Shown here: piece after piece, positions 1-23,328 of the stretch | Layout: every line of letters begins with the position of its first letter | How positions within the stretch are numbered: the stretch's first letter is position 1 | Source: Hypomesus transpacificus | Taxonomy: Eukaryota; Chordata; Actinopteri; Osmeriformes; Osmeridae | Assembly: GCF_021917145.1 (NCBI RefSeq) | Contig: NC_061061.1 | Coordinates: 12,091,999-12,155,998, forward strand | Length of the DNA: 64,000 bases | Reading direction: 5' to 3' | Notes under the pieces: generated by a model | What the model saw: only the letters and a program-made list of their open reading frames with translations | Database searches by the model: none | Told to the model about the DNA's origin: nothing | Made by a program: the position numbers and the translations under genes

Positions 1-548
1 TTGTCTCTCCTTACACTGACTAGTAATGGTCGATGAAAGCAAATACCTGACAACAAATCAGTTTCTCGTTCAGATTCAGGCTTGTGTTGGTGTGTATGCT
101 TGGGTGTGTAGGTTTTTCGTGTGTGAATGCATGTTTGAGTGTGTTTTTTTGTGTGTGTATGTTTCAGTGTGTATGTTGTATGGTTGTGTCTGCGCGCACA
201 CATGCATACATTTGTCTATGGATAGATGGGCTTCTTTATGAGCTGTTTGGTACTTAGCTGAGAGAGGATCGGCGACCTCTGAAAGTACTGTGAAACATTG
301 TAACATATTGTTTCACTCACAATGACCTCATTCTACAGACTAGGAATTCTAGGAACACTAACAGCCAATGCTTGATCTGACTGCCGTATGCATTCAAATG
401 ATGTCATCGCTAAAAGGGACATGGCATCAGCTCCTGGGTTCTCTGTTCTGACAGAATCAGCAGGCATCCTAACTGTACTAATCAGGGGCCGTTAGGGCAC
501 ACTGGGCTCACACAGTACAGGCCCAACCACCAAGCCAGGGCTCCCTAC
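1..548. other. iffo1 intron, no exon recognised
   Basis: This stretch lies inside iffo1, downstream of its last visible exon. It holds a TG-rich low-complexity tract (about 85-200). I see no splice-flanked segment matching the C-terminal IFFO1 coil. Confidence 0.6.
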
Positions 549-6749
<6,201 letters not shown>

Positions 6750-6755
6750 TTTATT
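6750..6755 (-). terminator. Putative poly(A) signal of the opsin gene
   Basis: Reads AATAAA on the minus strand, about 430 bp after the opsin stop codon. It is the first good match after the purine-rich 3'UTR. Confidence 0.4.
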
Positions 6756-7017
6756 TTCTTTAAAAATCGTTTGTCAGGATGGAGAGGCGACTAATGACAC
6801 AACACATGAAGTCAATTAGTTTCCAATATCAGTCCAAATATCACAATACATGCATAAATAACTAAATTAGCCTAGTTTCAATAAATTAAACTAAATTGTC
6901 TTGTCTGCCACAGAAAACAACATTAACACAATATAAGTCAATAGAGAAACAGAAATCAAATACAGAGTAAAATCACCTTACATATTACCAAATGTGAAAG
7001 TGCCCTATTTCAGGATG

Positions 7018-7124
<107 letters not shown>

Positions 7125-7187
7125 CGCTCTCTTTAGCTCTCTCTGTCTCTCCTCCCCTCTCTCTCTGTCTCTCTCTCTCTCATCCTC

Positions 7188-10100
7188 TCACTCTGTCAGC
7201 AGGCTGCTGGACGTGGACCCCCCCATCTCCTCCTTCTCGCTCATCTTCCGGCCCTCCATTTTGACCTGAGTGTCTAAGGAGGCCACGTCCAGAGCATCCC
7301 AGCCCACAGACGTGTTGTCAGACCAGGAACCACTGCCTCCTCCTTTCCCCTTCTCTCCATGTTGCTGCTTGGTCTCCAGCTGCACCATGGACACGGCCAT
7401 GGGCTTGTTCTTCTGTCTCCAGCTCTGGCAGTAAGACAGATTGATGCTGCTTCTCTGCGCTGTGGAGGAGCGGAGAGAGAGGGTTAGCCGACATGACCTG
7501 TGTGTGTGTGTCTGCGTGTGAGGGAAGAATCCTCAACTCTCACAATAGCTCCCGTCTGTGGCTCTGGTCCTCCTCCTCTCCCTGCTGTCTCTCCCCCGCA
7601 GGATGTCGTACACATCCTCTCGGAACTCCTTGTTCATGATCTGGTAGATGAAGGGGTTGATCATGCAGTGAGACTTGGCAAACATGGCCGGGATCAGGGT
7701 AACAACTGGTGGCAGGCAGGACACGGGCTGGGAGCTGTCCGGCTCTGACGCCCCCTGGCGGACTAAAGGTGAACTGCGCGTGGTGGTGACAGCCTCGGTG
7801 GGCGACGGGTCCGAGTACTCTGCCTGGTCGTAGTACATGCTGTCATAGCCACCTCCGTAGCTCTCCGTAGAGGTCCAGTTGTGGACAGTAGGAAGCCCCA
7901 GGAGGTCGGTGATGGTGCTGGGGTGCAGGGAGCCCTCCACCCACTCGTTCCGATGGGCCAGGGCGGAGTAGAGGGACACTATGGCGTAGGGGGTCCAGGC
8001 AAGGAGGAAGGTGGAGCAGACCACTGCTGCTATCTGCAACAGACAGATGGTTCATGGTTCCTGATCTAGAGACCTTTAGATGCGATTAGTGAAGCAGAGA
8101 TGTCGCCCATGTTGTGGCTACACTCGCTGTTATGTTCTCAGCTGTTTGTTTGACATGCCTTGGTGAGTCTCATGTCACGGCTACTGTGGGTGACGGTTGA
8201 GGAGGGGATGGAGGCCAGGGTTTGGTGAGACTTGTACACCTACTCGAATAGAAACACGATGAAAACAACCGGTGAGTGCACGTTCTCCCACAGTCAGCTA
8301 GGTTTACACACAGCTCTGTTGCAGTACTGTACCGCTCTGCTGAACACACGGGCAGGCTCACACTGGGACGGCCTTGGCATGCATAAAACATGTCCAGCAC
8401 CCCGCATAGCAGAGACCACTCAGCATAAGTGACTCATCAAGGACCCATGAATCAAACGCTAATTGCTGGCTCCCTGCCTCGCCAGGCTCAGCGTAAATTC
8501 ACTCACCGTCCGGAGGATGGCCAGGTAGGAGACGATGATGGTGAGGGTGGGGACTCCGAAGCACAAGGTCAGGATGAGGAAGATGTAGGCTCGGTCCTTC
8601 AAGGAAGACCTCATCTTCCACCTGACAGGAAGCGATATCCAGATAGCCGCAGGAACATGAACACACTAGTACATCCAGATATTCACATATCCCATCCGTA
8701 GTTCATGAACTCGCATCCAGACAGACACGCAAACTCACGCACACACGTGCTACACAGGGATGAATTAAACAGAACTTTCAGAGCTAATTGTGTACGCAAA
8801 CAAGCTTTGGCATGTACACACTACTACACTCACGACCGAATTCAGTGATGGGGACTAGCAGAAGGGAGAGGTACCAGTTAATCGTGCAGCTGGTCCCGAA
8901 AGGTTCTGGTCCATAGCTTCCGAACCCAAAGGCAGGGAGAACGGCCCAGAAGACAGTATAGGCCCAAATCAGTGCAATCGCTAGAGACATGTGGCGTCTC
9001 TCTATCCACTGACCTGTAGTGCAGAGCAGATATCATTTTTGCACGGATTTAGCATGAAGCAAAGCATGATTTCAAATTTACTTGAAAGTACTGTGCATGC
9101 AAGAACACTGTCGCCATGTAAAACAACCTGCATCCTGAACTCACAACACAAACAAACATGCCAGTACTCAGACACAGAGTCACACCCACACCCATGGAAG
9201 GCTTCGATGATCGAGTACTCTAAAATCAGTATGTGTACGTGGAATCTAATATCCTTACCAACAGACAACAATCACAGAAACTGGGGCAGCTAGGGTAGAT
9301 ATTAGATTTTGCACCTAAATGACAGAGATCTCGATAGAGTGACCTCAGAAAGTGACTTCGGGAAGTGACCTCGGGAAGTGATCTCAGGAAGTGACTTCAG
9401 GAAGTGACTTCAGGAAGTGACTTCAGGAAGGCAGAGGATCAGATGCACTCATGGACCATGTGTACAGTGACGGCGACAGTTATTATTTCTAACAGCAAGC
9501 GCGACACCGCAATCTCAGAACCCGGCCACACGAAAGCAGAGACTGTGAGAGCTGAGGCTGTGGTTTGTATCACCATATGTCAGTAAGGATGAAGGATGAG
9601 TGTCAAAGATCAATCTTTGACACAATATCTTTGTGAAAGCTGCTTTTATGCTGTATGGTCCCCTTAGCTGAGCTTTGGGCTAAATGCTTTTTCACTGTTG
9701 TGACTTCACCATTGTGCATGCTCCAGTTATTTCAATTTCGTCACGGCAATCGATAAATACTACAAAGATGAAATTTCTTCAGAATATATATTGTGCTTCT
9801 CTTTCTGTATTACAACAAAATAAGCTTTGACTGAATTTCTCTACAGCTTGGTTCCCAATCTTCTTAAAAAAAAATAAAAAGTTAATTCTTCTCATTTTTA
9901 TTTTCCTTTTCCCTCAGGTACCTCTCACGTGTTCCTGTTTAACCGAGTGGTTCGTCATGTTTCGTACAGGTGTCAGGTGTTTGCAGTGGAGGGCGGGGCC
10001 TTTACAGTGCATCTTACTGACCGTATCTTAAGGAGCAGATCTTAAGGCAGCGATCCAGAGAGATGAGACTGGTGGTGATGAGAGAGCCGATCCCAAACAC

Positions 10101-12468
10101 AAAGCCCTGTATGCCGTACCACAAGCAGCCTGACTCCCCGAACACCCAGGCGTGAGACAGGCTGAGGGGGAGGAGAGGAGGGGGAGGAGAGAGAGGAGAG
10201 GGGGAAGAAGGGGGAGGAGAGGAGGGGGAAGAGGAGGGAGGAGAGGGGAAAGAGGAGGGAGGAGAGGGAGGGAGGAAGGAGGGGGGAGAGGGGGGAGGAG
10301 AGGAGGGGGAGGAGAGAGAGGAGAGGGGGAAGAAGGGGGAGGAGAGGAGGGGGAAGAGGAGGGAGGAGAGGGGGAAGAGAAGGGAGGAGAGGGGGAAGAG
10401 GAACTTTGTTTTTCTTCACATACCACGGACAACTTATTTGTTTTATTTTTTTAAGTACAAACTATGACTCCTTTTCTTACTTTGATCGAAACTCACCTGG
10501 ATATTATGATGCATGGTGCCCCTATGAGGCTGTAGCCGAAATCACAGACAGCCAGGTTGATGGTCATAAGCTCAGGAGGACGGAGGGTCTTCCTCTTCTT
10601 GCCGTAGACCAGCAGCACGGTGCCGTTCCCCAGCACAGACACGGCGCCTGGGACAGGGGAGAGAACAGGAAGCATGAGAAGACCAGGTGAGAGAACAGGA
10701 AGCATGATAAGACCAGGTGAGAGAACAGGAAGCATGATAAGACCAGGTGAGAGAACAGGAAGCATGATAAGACCAGGTGAGAGAACAGGGAGCATGAGAA
10801 GACCAGGTAGAGAACAGGGAGCATGAGAAGACCAAGTGAGAGAGAACAAGGAGCATGAGAAGACCAGGTGAGAGAACAGGGAGCATGAGAAGACCAGGTA
10901 GAGAACAGGAAGCATGAGAAGACCAGGTAGAGAATAGGGAGCATGAGAAGACCAAGTGAGAGAGAACAAGGAGCATGAGAAGACCAGGTGAGAGAACAGG
11001 GAGCATGAGAAGACCAAGTGAGAGAACAGGAAGCATGAGAAGACCAGGTAAGAGAACAGAGACCATGAGAAGACCAGGTAGAGAACAGGGAGCATGAGAA
11101 GACCAAGTGAGAGAACAGGGAGCATGAGAAGACCAGGTGAGAGAACAGGGACCATGAGAAGACCATGTGAGAGAGAACAGGGAGCATGAGAAGACCATGT
11201 GAGAGAGAACAGGGAGCATGAGAAGACCAGGTGAGAGAACAGGGACCATGAGAAGACCAAGTGAGAGAACAGGGAGCATGAGAAGACCATGTGAGAAAGA
11301 ACAATGTTGGGTGGGAAAGGGGAGGAGGTGCGGAATTGAACAGGGAGTTCAAAGGACCAGGAAAAACCAGGACGTGTGATTTCACAGTTGACGGATCAGC
11401 GCAGGGACGAGAGATCGATGAGTGGACATGGTAGACGTGGGATGAGAGGGGTGGAGGAGGTTCCTTCGGTGGCGCACAGCATACATTCCCCTCATATCAC
11501 AGCGCCTGAGTGGTCGTCTATCGCAGGAAAGATCGATCATCCACTATCGACGGGTGGAGCCACTCACTGTTCTCTCCTGGCACGGTTCAGCAAGCCAGTC
11601 GTTTATTTTAGTACTTCAGCCAGGCGTCCTAACAACCCCTCTTTCCAGACCCCCTGGGCCCTGGAATCAGCTGCCCAGCTCATGCCCTGCACCGAGGCAT
11701 CGACAGGGAAGCCAGCGGTCAGGGGGAGAGGCGGAGGGGGTCGTCTGGTCATCATATCTGATTTGGTTTTGCTGGGTAAACCTGTGCGTGTAGCTTAATG
11801 ATTTACCCTGCAGGTCGGAATGTATTATATGATCCTGGAAGGCTTCACACTGGTATCCTGGCCCTTCCTCTCTCTCTCCTCCTTGAGCTCTCTGCTCTCA
11901 CTGAGCTAGATCTGTGCTCCTTGCGGGATTCATTCCACATGTCTGAGTCTTGGCTAGAGTAGATCAATGCCTCGTTTGATCACACAAGTTGGTCATGACG
12001 GCTGACAGCTTGAGATCTGTGTTCAGTGGTCCCTGTTTCTTGATGCAAAGGTTTGCAAACATCTCATCTCTTCTTAATAATGAAAAGCTTTAAAGTGTAA
12101 TGAAAACATTGATTACTGTAGGATGAATCCCTGTCGTGAATACGCCACAAGCAAATCTCGTTTTTGAGAAGGTTGAAAGGATAACAGTACGCATATGCTT
12201 TTCATAGAAGAAAAATTTGACTCCATCCAAATTTCAGTTCTTGAATCTAGTGTCGGTATCAAAACACGTGTTCCTCCCTTTGACCCACTCGGAGAGGATG
12301 AGGGTGAGGACAGCAGGGGACAAGGACGAGGTCCCACTCACCTGTGATCACCATCAGGATGGCCACTCCCAGGTCGGCGCTCGGTGTGAGGTGCGACTGG
12401 AAGGCGGGAGAGAGGGAGGATGGGACAGGCACCGAGTCCCTCCACGTGCCATTCAGTCCTGCCGACAT
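7188..12468 (-). CDS. Neuropsin-like non-visual opsin with long extracellular loop 3
   Basis: Light-sensing seven-helix receptor. Eight coding exons: 12342-12468, 10497-10647, 10022-10161, 8875-9013, 8507-8621, 8159-8239, 7544-8033 and 7188-7459 (1515 nt, 504 aa). Retinal-binding Lys371 lies in PAMFAKSHCMINPFIYQ (helix 7), followed by NPxxY. The E(D)RY position reads DRC in SLISLDRCLKIC. The helix 3 Cys is in GESGCLWYG, with Tyr at the usual Glu113 counterion position; Glu181 and the partner Cys are kept in YGPEPFGTSC. ECL2 and loop 3 (SSRDMRLTK) resemble OPN5. Extracellular loop 3 is about 85 residues (277-361), far longer than usual, with an N-glycosylation site and a Tyr/acidic cluster. 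The 81-bp loop 3 exon requires a GC donor. An alternative in-frame ATG lies at 12498. It belongs to the fish opn6-9 / OPN5 neighbourhood; the exact paralogue is not resolved. Confidence 0.9.
9345..9431. repeat. Short tandem repeat, 17-18 bp unit (ggaagtgacttca)
   Basis: Five to six imperfect copies of caggaagtgacttc / cgggaagtgacctc, within an intron of the opsin gene. Confidence 0.85.
10162..10400. repeat. Purine (GGGGAGGA)n array against opsin exon 3 acceptor
   Basis: About 240 bp of G/A-only sequence starting directly at the acceptor of the exon that ends at 10161. On the sense strand it is an all-pyrimidine tract. Confidence 0.9.
10655..11302. repeat. Minisatellite, about 28-32 bp unit, about 21 copies
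   Basis: The unit reads roughly gagaacagggagcatgagaa + gaccaggt(ga). The array begins a few bases upstream of the opsin exon 2 acceptor (exon end 10647) and fills about 650 bp of intron 1. The long open frames across it are a product of the repeat. Confidence 0.95.
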
Positions 12469-12503
12469 GTACAGCTGAAAGGAACCAGATGGAGACACAC
12501 ATT

Positions 12504-12684
12504 TTACATTTACATTTAGTCATTTAGCAGACGCTCTTATCCAGAGCGACTTACAGTAAGGACAGGGACATTCCCCCAGAGGCAAGTAGGGTGAAGGACA
12601 CAACGTCATTTTGCGGGGCGGGAAATCGATCCGGCAACCTTCTGATTAGTAGCCCGACTCCCTCACCGCTCAGCCATCTGACTC
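12504..12684 (-). mobile_element. tRNA-derived SINE at the 5' end of the opsin gene
   Basis: Nearly full-length copy: the head with atggctgagcggt and ggatcgatttcc-type B box reads on the minus strand, and the tail ends tgactaaatgtaaatgta. It lies 36 bp upstream of the assigned opsin ATG in the same orientation. Confidence 0.8.
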
Positions 12685-15056
12685 AACGCTCATCTGACAC
12701 ACACAAACAACGTGGAGAAGGTATATCCTCCATAACAGGTAAGCGGTGGGGGTGAATGAGCAGGAGCATAAGACAGAGGCGTTTGTGTGAGAGAAGTTTC
12801 GAGTTAGTGGATGTGGAGTTGGGAAGAGAGAAAAAGTGAGAAAGACAGAGTTCACTGATAATCTTAGCATCTTATGAGTAAGAGGGAAAAGGAAGGGATA
12901 AAGGACATGATATGGAAACCAAGCAAACAAGCGGTTACAAGCACAAACAAAATGTCTTTCAGATGAGATAAGACAACCATGGGACACCGCCTGAAGGAGG
13001 GGAAAGAAAATCTCTCTCCACACTCCCCAGAAAGACACAAAGAGAGTTTTTAAATTGCTGCTAACCGCAGAAGTTGAATTACGGTCTGTTAAAACATAAG
13101 AACAAAAAGTGCAAAGCAATCTCTCGTTTTTAAGACGTGGTAAAGTCCTGCAGGAGTGCCTTGGAACCATACACACAGAACTCACACACGCACAGCCAGT
13201 CCTACCCACCTTCCTCTTTCTCAGTCGGTCAGTCTGTCCACCTAGTTTCTTCTGTTACTTCCCTCTTGTTCAGATCGTCTTTATGCTAAGTTAAGCTCTT
13301 TTTTAATCTTAAGCCTCTTGATTTTCCAAATCAATTTTGCGGTTGACAATCTGGTGGTGAAATGAACAGAGAGAAAAAGAGGGAGAGAGATGTATCTAAA
13401 CCTTTTGACCTCCCTCTTGATCAGTCATTCCCCACCCCTTCTCCCTCCCTGTCTATCCCTGTCTATCTCTATCTCACTCCCTTTCTCTCTCTCTCTGTCT
13501 CTCTCTCTCTCTGTCTCTCTCTGTCTATCTCTATCTCACTCCCTTTCTCTCTCTCTCTGTCTCTCTCTGTCTCTCTTGCTCAGACACACAGACACACACT
13601 CTTAATCTCCCACACATGCATTCTCAATGTTTTATGTCCTAAATTTATCTTATCTTAAGAGCTTTTTTCAGAAAGCAAGTAAAGAAAGATGATCCGTCCA
13701 ATTCAGGTTAGAAATAATGATAATTAAGTGATTCATGAGGCTTGATTATTTCACTCAATGCTCTACTTTAGTCTTAATCATCGTTTTAGAGAGGCAAAAG
13801 TGTGTGTGTGCTTGCGTGCCTGTCTGTGTGTCCATGCATCAGTGAGAATTATAACTACCAGCAGACATTTTCGTCTTGGACAACAATATCACGGATATTT
13901 GGTTTGACCTCTGGGAATTAAGCGGTCCTGGAAGTCTGTGACAAAAGTATTAAACATGGAAATAAATATATATACATGGCTGTGATCTGACCAACGGCAT
14001 TGATTTAATCCTAATCCAACTCATATTACAGAAGTAGAGCTTTGAACACGCACACACGCTAACGCGTACATACACATTCAAATACACTTGAAACGTGAGT
14101 GTAAGCGTGTGTGTGTTTGCAACCCTTAAATAGAACCGTATGGCCTATGTTGGATTCTAGTGAACGGGATTTCAAATAATCTCCTTGGGCCACAGGGGTT
14201 AACCAATACTTCATGTTTTATAAATCCAGTTTATTTTTTTCCGTCTCCTTAGTCTACATTTACCAACTCTGAGACACTTCTATCAGACCCTTAACTGTCT
14301 TGCACCCTTGTAAGCATCTGTCGGAGACTGATGACGTAAATTCAACCTCGTCCAAATCGCGTCATGCAACACGCTGCTTCTGAGGAATCTTTCATTGGCG
14401 TTCATAATTTGGTGACTTTGCTCGCTCACCCCGGCTTCCGTCTACACTTTCGATTTATTACGTCAATAACGTCAATATACATTTTTCATGTAGGCCCGTC
14501 CTGGAAAACATAATGGTCTGCCATTGTCAAGTCGACTTAGTTTCGCCACATTACACTCGGAACATGTATTGAGCTGATGAGGACTTCGAACGCATGAGCA
14601 CAAGATAATTACAGTTAGGGGAGAAATTGTTTGTGAGTATCTTTAGGAGCCTAACAGGTAGGAGGCGCTAACAGTTTGGGAAGACAGACTTCAATGGCGA
14701 AACTCATGACAGTAACCAGGATGCTAGGAGAATGAGGCTTGTTCATTCCAAGGGCCACCGTGTTCATTGCGCTGTTATAAATGTTACTACAATGCTTGTC
14801 ATGCCCCGGCCGCGTGATTCTAACGGCACCGTTTTACAGAATCATGTATGGTCATGTATGGGGCGGTAATATAATGATTCAGGATAACTGGATATCTGGA
14901 TGAGAAATGTATCTAATATATCTGCACCAAAAACAAACCTTCTATTGCCTTTGAACGTTGTCAGCAGCTCATACACACCCCCACCCCCCCCCCCCCCCCC
15001 CACCCCCAGCAACCCCAGATGAAAAGAGGAACCTGCATTTCTCACAAACAGAGGAC
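12685..15056. other. Intergenic region between opsin and gapdh
   Basis: No exon recognised. It contains a CT-rich microsatellite (about 13480-13575), TG/CA patches near 13800 and 14045, and a C homopolymer (about 14980-15007). Opsin promoter sequence should lie in its left part, but I cannot name a site. Confidence 0.5.
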
Positions 15057-15062
15057 TTTATT
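15057..15062 (-). terminator. Poly(A) signal of gapdh
   Basis: AATAAA on the minus strand, about 260 bp after the gapdh stop codon. Confidence 0.6.
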
Positions 15063-15319
15063 CATCCACTGAACGCAGCACCTCAGTGCCATAGCCAGTG
15101 AAAGAGCTTCAGCCTTCGCTTCGACCATCCTACTTCACAAAAGAACAGAACAGGGATTTGACGATACAAAAATAAATTGGTCATCAATTCAAAGTTGTGT
15201 TAATGACTGTGGTGGCCGTTTTCTCCACAGCCGTGCCAATGGAGGTGGTGCTCGAATCAGGGGGGAACGGGGACGTGGGTCATGTGACAGTCCAGTTGCA
15301 TTGGATTGGCTGGTTGCCT

Positions 15320-19758
<4,439 letters not shown>

Positions 19759-20369
19759 TTTGTCTGATTGGGTCTAGTCCTCTGTAGAGAAGGAGACAGG
19801 AAGACAAATGTTATGGACACACTTTTACAGCCTACTAATCGTGTTCACCTCATGACTGCCCTGTACGTGCATTTAGTCTGCTAAATGACTAAAAACGTGA
19901 TGGTACAAATATGTTCCTACTCCAATGTTTAAAAAGCGGGTGAACAAAAGCGATAAACAAACGGTTCTGAAAAGTTACATAGGCTACCCAATATTTAAAC
20001 TTAAGGCTATTGCAACTCATACTGGGAGGCCATTCCAAGATCGTAACCTTTGAGGTTATATTATTACATGCAACAGAGGTTTTATGTTTCCGGTTAGACT
20101 ACAACTAATTTAGGCAGCAGCAGCATTTTGCAATCAACAATTCGAAAGCTATGACCTTTTAATATTGAGATTACTTAAGTTAATGAAAAACGACAGTAGC
20201 CTATTCAAACATTGTTGGGTAAAGAAACACACTGTAGGATACCACAACTTAGACAATAATTAGCTTCTTAGAAGTTGAGACAACTAACCTAAAAACGTGA
20301 CATGCCTAATTTCTCAAGTCTATGGTTTGCATGATTTCCGTTAAAAGCAATTGACAGCTTATTATTTAC

Positions 20370-20450
20370 CGTTTGTGAGATGCCTCTGGACGTTCGTTCG
20401 ACTTCGGGTGAGTGGGGACCTGCAAAGGTGCGCTGTCAATTTGTACTCTT
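20370..20450 (-). promoter_or_regulatory. gapdh: gapdh noncoding exon 1 and core promoter
   Basis: A good donor (CTCACAAACG then gtaaat) marks the 3' end of a noncoding exon at 20370. The start codon exon has its own acceptor about 30 bp upstream of the ATG. Upstream sequence is G/C-rich with a GC-box-like gggggcgggg (about 20493-20502). No clear TATA box. The transcription start is not defined. Confidence 0.55.
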
Positions 20451-20509
20451 CCACCGAACACGCTCCTCCCATGTGTGGACATTGTTCTCCGCCCCGCCCC
20501 CTTTTAATG

Positions 20510-22760
20510 TCAAGGTCGTAAGACGGCGATGACTGGCCGATTAAGGAAGGTATGTCGGCAAGTCGCCTATTAAATTGACTTGCATAATTACACAGACGTT
20601 AGAAAACTTTTTCATTGTAAGTCACGTGCGTCCTGAGTTATCATGGTTGCACAGGAAAATATTCAGGTGACAGGGATTGATTAATTTGGTGCATTGACTG
20701 TGATTTCTGTTGCACTGCAGTTCGCAATCTAAGGAATGCAACGTCTTTGATTCCTTCAAGGCTTCCACCAATAACGTACCTGCTGTTTGCCCAATATGTT
20801 TGCTTGCTTTGTCCAGTATCATTCCTACAGCAAAGGTTTTTCTAACTTCCAAACCTTTAATACAGTTCAGGGGTGAGAAAAGAGAGGGTTCATTGCTGAC
20901 CTTCTCAGACGAGAGACAGAGTCAGGCCTCCTCAGTCGAGGGCCGGGGATCAAATCTCCATCCCGAGTGTGACATTTACCATCCAAAGACCATGACCCTT
21001 CTCCTCTCCTACCTCCCTTCTCTCCCTCCTCACTCCGTTCTCTCTCTCGTTCACATCACCTGCACCTCCTGGGAGGGCAGGCTCTGTGGGAGGGCAGGCT
21101 CTCTGGACTGGCTGGTTAGCATGCCGTCCAAGTCCCATAGAACGTGTTAGAACATATGTTAGAACGTGTGTTAGAACGTGTGTTGGAGACAAAACAACTT
21201 TCAACAGACCAGATGTGACTCGATGTGTTTGGGTCTTTTAACTCAGACCTGTTCACGGGGTTCAACATTCCCACAAAGCCCCAATGGGCAACGTCCAGAC
21301 GTCCAGACGTCCAGACGTCCAGACTACACCAGTCATGACCATCATGGCAACAGAAACGGTCTTGAGGGGATACCATGCGGCCTGACATGCTTTCTAACAA
21401 AACGTAACATCCAGCACATGCATGACATGCAGTTGCCATGGCATAGTGTTCTGTCTGCACATTCTTCAGCCCTGATGGTTGTCACCCGATTCAGGGACTC
21501 CAGCCAGCAGCCTGGGCATAGCTGAACTGCCGCCCACGACCCACGCCAGCCTTGGCCCCCGCTACACATCATAAGGTCAAAGAGGTGAAGTAAAGGTCAG
21601 GCTGTTTATAGTGCAGAGCCAGATGGGCCGGCTCAATGCAGGGTCATGGTATGTGTTGTCCTGCAGGCAGACCCTGGGTCTCTCCACGCACAGAGCACGC
21701 TCACTAGTCAAGAATCACACTGTCTGAGCCTCCGCTAGATACTTGTAACATCTAACCTCCTGCCCTGAAAGGCTCCCATGGCACTACAGAGCGATTATAA
21801 CTGTTGCCTCTGTGTCATCAGCTCTCAGAAATAAACTGTGTTTAATTAACACAGTTGGTAGGAAATAAAGTGTTGATACTTTTTCTTTCGTGTAAATGTT
21901 ATCATACGGTGCCTCCACGGTTATATTCTACTCAGCCACTAAAAGCAAGCCAGGGGCAGGTAGAGTAGAAAGGTGTACCTTGCAAAGACGATCATTTTGC
22001 GAGCGTCTGAAATCCAGGCCAGTTCACAGTCCGTAGTCCACATCAGGGGTGCGGTATCACTGGAGATAGACTGCCATCTAGTGGTGCTGTCAGACATTGC
22101 ACTTCTCCCTTTTCTGACCTGAGTTAACCTCTTCCATCCCACCTGTTAGACAGAGACGTGACCAACAACATTCTACCACCGACCCAACACCCACAGATAC
22201 CACCAGGAGACATGGAAGACGCTGTCCAGCCACCATCTAAAGGATCAGTCATTCTGCGCCTTCATGAGACATTGTAAGGAAACAAAAGCTGGTGATTAAC
22301 ACTCTCCTATAATGTCTACTTCGCTGCTATTTTGACAGATCATTCATTCTGAGGACACACAGTGCTGTAACCAATCCAAATGATGTTTGATTAAACTATG
22401 GAGTGGGGATATATCATTGCCGGGTGCATCATCTCATCTCGCCACAGAGTGGTGAGCCAGCCCACTAATCAGCACACCCACACAGACGCCCGTGTCTTGG
22501 TTATTCAGCTCAGGGGACCCTCTTCACCCTCCCACACCCCTCTCGTGGCAAATTTAATAAAGCGCCTGTAGTAACGGAGGCAAAAATATCTGCTGTGAGA
22601 TGCTGCAGCTGTAATTCGAACAGAAAGGCGTGAATCGAGCATTTGGCGCATGTCGGTTTGAAATGCTGAGTGTAGGTGGAGGTAGGTGGCTGGGGGAATT
22701 CTGACAGTAAACAAATAGGCAGATTGACATGAACTAATCCAAACTCAACAATAGATTTTG
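20510..22760. other. Intergenic region between gapdh and the CNP gene
   Basis: No exon or RNA gene recognised. It contains a short direct repeat gacgtccagacgtccag (about 21291-21322) and a run of gaacgtgtgttagaa units (about 21138-21184). The rest is unique-looking sequence. Confidence 0.5.
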
Positions 22761-22767
22761 GAATGTG

Positions 22768-22773
22768 TTTATT
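22768..22773 (-). terminator. Putative poly(A) signal of the CNP gene
   Basis: AATAAA on the minus strand, about 560 bp after the CNP stop codon. Confidence 0.45.
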
Positions 22774-23328
22774 TAGCATGCAAAAGTTTTGCCAAAAAAA
22801 GGAGCAAAGAACATGTATATATGTCAACATATACTGTGTCCCTCAGACATGCAGAAACAGAAAAGAAAAGCAATTCCTTACAAAAGAATGACATTGATAT
22901 TAGCTAGGAAGGACACAGTCTCAACTACATTCCTTAATAAAGTGCACTGTAAAAACAACACAGACATAATCACATAGAACAATAGCTCCACTTGAACACT
23001 CCTCAAACGTCTTCCAAACTAAATGTACTATTTGTAAAAACACATAAATGCACACTTAAAAACAAAGAATCAAACGAAACTACCGCACCTCTTTTCAGCA
23101 GCCAAGACACGGTCATGTTTGCGCTACGCTTCATTGAATCACATAAGCAAAACAGCAAGTATACACTACACTGCGTGTGGACATAATCAACACTCACATT
23201 CTTTTCCTTTTTGTCTGTGTGTGTGTGTGCGTGTGCCTCTGTGTGTGTGCGTGTACGTGTGTGTGTATGTGTGTAGCCGTTTCATTTCCTTTACTAGTTG
23301 TGTCAGTCTGTCGCCCCTCTTCCTTCGA

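Noticed and set aside
10493-11385. Long minus-strand frames of 235-273 codons
   Set aside because: Only the first about 50 codons (opsin exon 2) are real. The rest is the intron 1 minisatellite.
11376-11798. Possible fossil of a LINE C-terminus (PPGPWNQLPSS)
   Set aside because: A faint WNxLP likeness only. No reverse transcriptase motifs, frame interrupted; not supported.
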